The notes under the pieces were generated by a model. The model was given only the letters and a program-made list of their open reading frames with translations, had not been told where the DNA came from and ran no database searches. A stretch of DNA of 10,332 nucleotides from JAUZQZ01 sp964492105. GTDB taxonomy: Bacteria; Pseudomonadota; Zetaproteobacteria; Mariprofundales; Mariprofundaceae. The DNA lies in assembly GCA_964492105.1 (NCBI GenBank), contig CAZBJB010000049.1, positions 1 through 10,332 of the forward strand, read 5' to 3'. A program made the translations under genes and the position numbers. This document shows positions 6,838-10,332 of this stretch, in pieces (the stretch's first letter is position 1; each line of letters starts with the position of its first letter).

Positions 6838-8778
6838 ATGATCGACGCGATTCATTCCATACTCAACGAGAACAGAACATTTTCTCCACCGGACAATGCC
6901 ACGGCGCATATTCCGTCCATACAGGCATACCAGGATTTGCGAAACAGGTTTGAAGAAGATCTGGAGGGTACATGGGGTGAACTGGCGAAGGAGCATCTGA
7001 GATGGAAAACGCCATTCTCGCAAGTGTTAAACACCGAGAAGGCACCCTTTTTCCGCTGGTTTGAGGGCGGCGAAATGAACATCTCGGAAAACTGTCTGGA
7101 TCGCCATGTTCAGGCCGGGCGAGGTGAACGCACCGCTATTATCTGGGAAGGCGAACCTGGAGATGTGCGCCGTATCAGTTACCGTGAATTGCTGGCCGAT
7201 GTTTGCCGTGCTGCAAATTCACTCAAGACTCTGGGCGTGAAGCGCGGGGATCGCGTGGTTATTTATATGCCGATGATTCCGGAGGCCGCGGTGGCCATGT
7301 TGGCGTGCGCCCGTATCGGGGCAACGCATTCGGTAGTCTTCAGCGCATTTTCAGCGCATGCCCTGAAAGAGCGCATTGAAGATACGGGTGCAAAAATCGT
7401 CATTACGGCGGATGGAGGGTGGCGGCGGGGAGAGGTGCATGCGCTTAAACCCAATGTGGACGAGGCCTTGTCGCAAGGTTGCCGCGGCATCCGGCATGTC
7501 CTGGTGGTACGGCGTGGCGGTAATGATATTGAGATGCGGGCAGGACGCGATATAGAATGGCATGAGGCCCTGGCCGTGCAAGCGGATCAATGCGAAGCCG
7601 TATCGTGTCCGTCGGAGCATCCGTTGCTGATACTGTATACTTCCGGCTCAACCGGTATGCCAAAGGGGGTGGTTCACGCCTCAGCCGGTTATCTGCTGTG
7701 GGCGCGATTGACCATGCAATGGGTGTTCGATTTCCACCCGGAATCCGATATATTCTGGTGTACGGCGGATATCGGCTGGATTACCGGGCATACCTATACC
7801 GTATATGGGCCGCTGGCTTGTGGTGGTACGACACTCATGTACGAAGGCATGCCGACCTATCCCGATCCGGGCCGCCTGTGGAAGATATGCGCCGATCACG
7901 GCGTCACTATCTTTTACACGGCGCCAACGGCCATTCGCGCGCTCATCAAGGCAGGCGATGCATGGCCGGAAAAACATGATTTATCCTCGCTCAGGGTATT
8001 GGGTACGGTGGGTGAGCCCATCAATCCCGAAGCATGGATATGGTATCACAAGGTCATCGGCAAGGAGCGTTGCCCTATCGTGGATACATGGTGGCAGACT
8101 GAAACCGGCGGTCATATGATTGCCCCCCTGCCCTTTGCCACGTTAACGAAACCCGGATCGGCAACGCTGCCGCTCCCGGGTGTTTTCGCGGATATCGTGG
8201 ATCAAGATGGTAAGCCCATGATGCCAAATGAAGGCGGCCTGCTGGTGCTGACCAAACCATGGCCTGCCATGTTGCGTGGCATCTGGGGTGATGATGATCG
8301 CTATGTTGAGGCCTACTGGAAGAAGTTTGACGGACGCTACTATTTCGCAGGTGATGGCGCACGTCGTGATACGGATGGCTATTTCTGGATTATGGGGCGC
8401 GTGGATGATGTACTCAGTGTGTCGGGCCACCGCCTGGGTAGCATGGAAATCGAGTCCGCGCTGGTATCCCATGAAGCCGTGGCCGAAGCGGCCGTGGTTG
8501 CCCGGCCGGATGATATCAAGGGTGAGGCTATTTGCGCCTTTGTCGTACTGAAGAAGAAAGCATCGGATCATCTCAAGGAGGACCTCAGAGAGCATGTGGT
8601 AAAGGAAATCGGCCCGATTGCAAGACCTGATGAGATCCGGTTTGCGGACAAGCTTCCCAAAACGCGTTCCGGCAAGATCATGCGCCGTCTGTTGCGCGAC
8701 ATTGCTGCCGGGCGGGATATCCGGCAGGATATATCAACGCTGGAAGACCACCGGGTGATCGATCAATTACGGAAGTGA
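6838..8778 (+). CDS. acs: Acetyl-CoA synthetase (AMP-forming)
   Basis: Acs activates acetate with ATP to acetyl-AMP and then forms acetyl-CoA, feeding the TCA and glyoxylate cycles. The 646 residues match the family length. The adenylation (P-loop-like) motif YTSGSTGMPKG is at 267-277. ADIGWITGHTYTVYGPL holds the acetate-pocket residues. DTWWQTETGG at 416-425 includes the tryptophan (418 or 419) equivalent to the W414 that limits the acyl pocket to acetate. GDGARRD and GRVDDVLSVSGHRLG mark the hinge to the C-terminal domain. PKTRSGKIMRR contains K613, the lysine that Pat-type acetyltransferases modify in this family. These features favour acetate over propionate (PrpE). A strong ribosome-binding site precedes it. 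gltX follows after 44 bases with no obvious terminator between, so co-transcription is possible. Confidence 0.95.
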   Translation: MIDAIHSILNENRTFSPPDNATAHIPSIQAYQDLRNRFEEDLEGTWGELAKEHLRWKTPFSQVLNTEKAPFFRWFEGGEMNISENCLDRHVQAGRGERTAIIWEGEPGDVRRISYRELLADVCRAANSLKTLGVKRGDRVVIYMPMIPEAAVAMLACARIGATHSVVFSAFSAHALKERIEDTGAKIVITADGGWRRGEVHALKPNVDEALSQGCRGIRHVLVVRRGGNDIEMRAGRDIEWHEALAVQADQCEAVSCPSEHPLLILYTSGSTGMPKGVVHASAGYLLWARLTMQWVFDFHPESDIFWCTADIGWITGHTYTVYGPLACGGTTLMYEGMPTYPDPGRLWKICADHGVTIFYTAPTAIRALIKAGDAWPEKHDLSSLRVLGTVGEPINPEAWIWYHKVIGKERCPIVDTWWQTETGGHMIAPLPFATLTKPGSATLPLPGVFADIVDQDGKPMMPNEGGLLVLTKPWPAMLRGIWGDDDRYVEAYWKKFDGRYYFAGDGARRDTDGYFWIMGRVDDVLSVSGHRLGSMEIESALVSHEAVAEAAVVARPDDIKGEAICAFVVLKKKASDHLKEDLREHVVKEIGPIARPDEIRFADKLPKTRSGKIMRRLLRDIAAGRDIRQDISTLEDHRVIDQLRK

Positions 8779-8822
8779 GCGACAGCCTTACGGCCTCATC
8801 ATAAGAATAAAGGTGAGAAATT

Positions 8823-10229
8823 ATGACCATTCGCACGCGTTTTGCCCCATCACCCACGGGTATGCTACATATCGGCGGTGCTCGTACGGCGCTGTTCTCG
8901 TGGCTGCATGCACGACATCACGGGGGTGAATTTGTATTGCGCATTGAGGATACGGATCGAGAGCGTTCCACGCAGGAATCGACGCAAGTCATTCTGGACG
9001 GTCTTTCCTGGCTGGGTCTGAACTTGGATGGAGATGTGGTCTTCCAGAGCCGGAATCATGCCGCTCATGTGGCGGCGGTGGAACACCTGCTTGCGACAGG
9101 CAAGGCTTACCGCTGTTGTTGCAGCAAGGCTGCACTGGATGCCATGCGTGATACACAACGCGCGACGGGCCGGAAACCCATGTATGACGGACGCTGCCGG
9201 CAACGTACGAATACACCGAAAAATCAACCCGGTGTTATTCGTTTCCGTTCTCCCGACACAGGGAAAACGGTAGTTCATGATCTGGTATTGGGCGATGTGA
9301 CGTTTAATAACCGGGAACTGGATGATTTGGTTCTGATGCGCTCGGACGGGTCGCCAACCTACAACCTCGCCGTGGTGGTGGATGACGCAAACATGGGGAT
9401 TACGCATGTCATTCGCGGTTCGGATCATCTGAATAATACACCGCGCCAGATTCAGCTCTACGCGGCGCTGGATCTTTCCGTTCCCGAATTCGCGCATATT
9501 CCGCTCATCCACGGGCCGGATGGTGCCAAGATGTCCAAACGACATGGCGCGGTCGCCATTACCGAATACCGCAAAGCCGGGTATGTCCCCGATGCCGTGG
9601 TCAATTACCTGGCCCGACTGGGCTGGTCGCACGGGGATGAAGAAGTATTCAGCCGGAGCCAGTTAATCGAACTGTTTGATGTACGTGGGGTTGGCAAAGC
9701 CGCGGCACGTTTTGATCAGGACAAACTGGACTGGCTGAATGCGCATTATCTGCGTTGCGTAGCGCCGGAATCGCTCTCCACGGAGGTGATGCGGCGGCTG
9801 GGCGTGGATGTTTCCAGGGGGCCGGGTATTGCCAAAGTGGTTCAATTACTCCAGGAGCGATCGAGAAACCTGATTGAGCTGGCTGAAGGCGCACGTTTTT
9901 TCTATACCGCGCCCGTGGATTATGTGGAACAAGCAGTTAAAAAGAACTTCAGGGAATCCACATGGTGCCTGCTGGATGCCTTCATCACACGCGCCGAAGC
10001 CATGCAGGACTGGACGCCGGAATCCATCCATGCGCTGATCACCGATATTTGCGATATGGCAAGTGTCAACATGGGCAAACTCGCCCAACCGATCCGTATA
10101 CTGGTTTCCGGCGGCCCTGTTTCGCCACCCGTCGACGCCACGCTTGCCCTGCTGGGCAAGGAGGAGTCTCTGCATCGGATCGGACGGGGAAAATCTGCGC
10201 TAACAATGAGCCCCTTGCAAAACTCGTGA
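8823..10229 (+). CDS. gltX: Glutamyl-tRNA synthetase
   Basis: This class I aminoacyl-tRNA synthetase charges tRNA-Glu with glutamate. At 468 residues it is of normal length. The Rossmann catalytic domain begins at once with RFAPSPTGMLHIGGARTALF (HIGH-type HIGG at 16-19) and RIEDTDRERS. KMSKR is at 236-240. The helical anticodon-binding region fills the last 130 or so residues. A zinc-binding-type insert shows C98, C100, Y121 and C125; the histidine that follows C125 in E. coli is Q127 here. AAGGTGAG seven bases before the ATG is a good Shine-Dalgarno. The end is odd: the final codons (SPLQNS and the stop) lie inside a copy of the inverted-repeat element end, so the original last few residues or stop were probably replaced. 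The conserved domains are intact, so it should be functional. Whether it also charges tRNA-Gln cannot be seen here. Confidence 0.95.
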   Translation: MTIRTRFAPSPTGMLHIGGARTALFSWLHARHHGGEFVLRIEDTDRERSTQESTQVILDGLSWLGLNLDGDVVFQSRNHAAHVAAVEHLLATGKAYRCCCSKAALDAMRDTQRATGRKPMYDGRCRQRTNTPKNQPGVIRFRSPDTGKTVVHDLVLGDVTFNNRELDDLVLMRSDGSPTYNLAVVVDDANMGITHVIRGSDHLNNTPRQIQLYAALDLSVPEFAHIPLIHGPDGAKMSKRHGAVAITEYRKAGYVPDAVVNYLARLGWSHGDEEVFSRSQLIELFDVRGVGKAAARFDQDKLDWLNAHYLRCVAPESLSTEVMRRLGVDVSRGPGIAKVVQLLQERSRNLIELAEGARFFYTAPVDYVEQAVKKNFRESTWCLLDAFITRAEAMQDWTPESIHALITDICDMASVNMGKLAQPIRILVSGGPVSPPVDATLALLGKEESLHRIGRGKSALTMSPLQNS

Positions 10230-10245
10230 ACGGCGATCTGCTGCT
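10208..10245. repeat. Element end overlapping the gltX stop
   Basis: The sequence gagccccttgcaaaactc at 10208-10225 differs by one base from the left end of the element at 6173-6190. The similarity continues inward (gtgaacggcgatc against atgagcggcgatc) to about 10245, where it stops. It is therefore a solitary or truncated end in the same orientation as the left end at 6173, with no partner inverted end before the window closes. Confidence 0.65.
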
Positions 10246-10253
10246 CTGTCAAA

Positions 10254-10299
10254 CAGCGTCCAAAATTGACCCCCCGTCAGCGTCCAGAATTGACCCCCC
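10254..10299. repeat. Tandem 22-bp direct repeats, probable IS21-type terminus
   Basis: Two 22-base units, 10254-10275 and 10278-10299, differ at one base. Each contains gcgtcca(a/g)aattgacccccc, and they are spaced 24 bases apart. Repeated terminal motifs of the form gggggtcaatt...tggac are a known feature of IS21-family insertion sequences, where the transposase IstA binds several copies near each end. No istA or istB frame lies inside the window, so either an element starts here and runs beyond 10332 or this is a remnant. Confidence 0.5.
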
Positions 10300-10332
10300 T
10301 AATACGGGCCAAATCAGGTTCGATTTTCGAAC

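Noticed and set aside
6748..7023. N-terminal extension of the cutA frame into acs
   Set aside because: The extra 92 residues are antisense to the acs start and promoter and are not found in the CutA family; the internal ATG gives the normal length.
1..10332. Search for a CRISPR array, toxin-antitoxin pair, defence genes or another new system
   Set aside because: No regularly spaced repeats, no such genes and no unknown gene cluster are present; all larger coding frames are recognised housekeeping genes.

Overview
The window is an ordinary chromosomal housekeeping stretch from a Gram-negative, proteobacterium-like genome of moderate GC, with at least one small transposon-derived element and fragments of others wedged between the genes. 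The dnaG-rpoD pair and the zapA-ssrS-fau (5-formyl-THF cyclo-ligase) order are typical of Proteobacteria. A ZapB-like coiled-coil gene before zapA fits Gamma- or Zetaproteobacteria. A TIGR00282/YmdB-type phosphoesterase directly behind the cyclo-ligase gene is more an Alpha-/Zetaproteobacterial arrangement. I therefore leave the class open.

Layout. Positions 1-289 hold no gene I can support, but they contain several inverted repeats, one of which looks like a leftward terminator. From 290 to 3947, dnaG (primase) and rpoD (primary sigma factor) run rightward and overlap by 11 bases. A block transcribed leftward converges on them. In transcription order it is a ZapB-like coiled-coil gene, zapA, the 6S RNA gene ssrS, fau, and a YmdB-like phosphoesterase gene, with short overlaps at two junctions. 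Upstream of this block lie a roughly 160-bp element with 15-bp perfect terminal inverted repeats (about 6173-6331) and then cutA, also leftward. Rightward from a 90-bp divergent gap run acs (acetyl-CoA synthetase) and gltX (glutamyl-tRNA synthetase). After gltX comes another copy of the same element end, then a pair of 22-bp direct repeats that resemble the end of an IS21-type insertion sequence running off the window.

Functionally the genes cover replication priming, sigma70 transcription, growth-phase control of RNA polymerase (6S RNA), Z-ring assembly, one-carbon folate metabolism, acetate activation and glutamate charging of tRNA. None of these is a new system.

The most distinctive observation is how the inverted-repeat element meets gene ends. 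One copy supplies an in-frame ATG to the extended ZapB-like frame. Another supplies the last codons and the stop of gltX.
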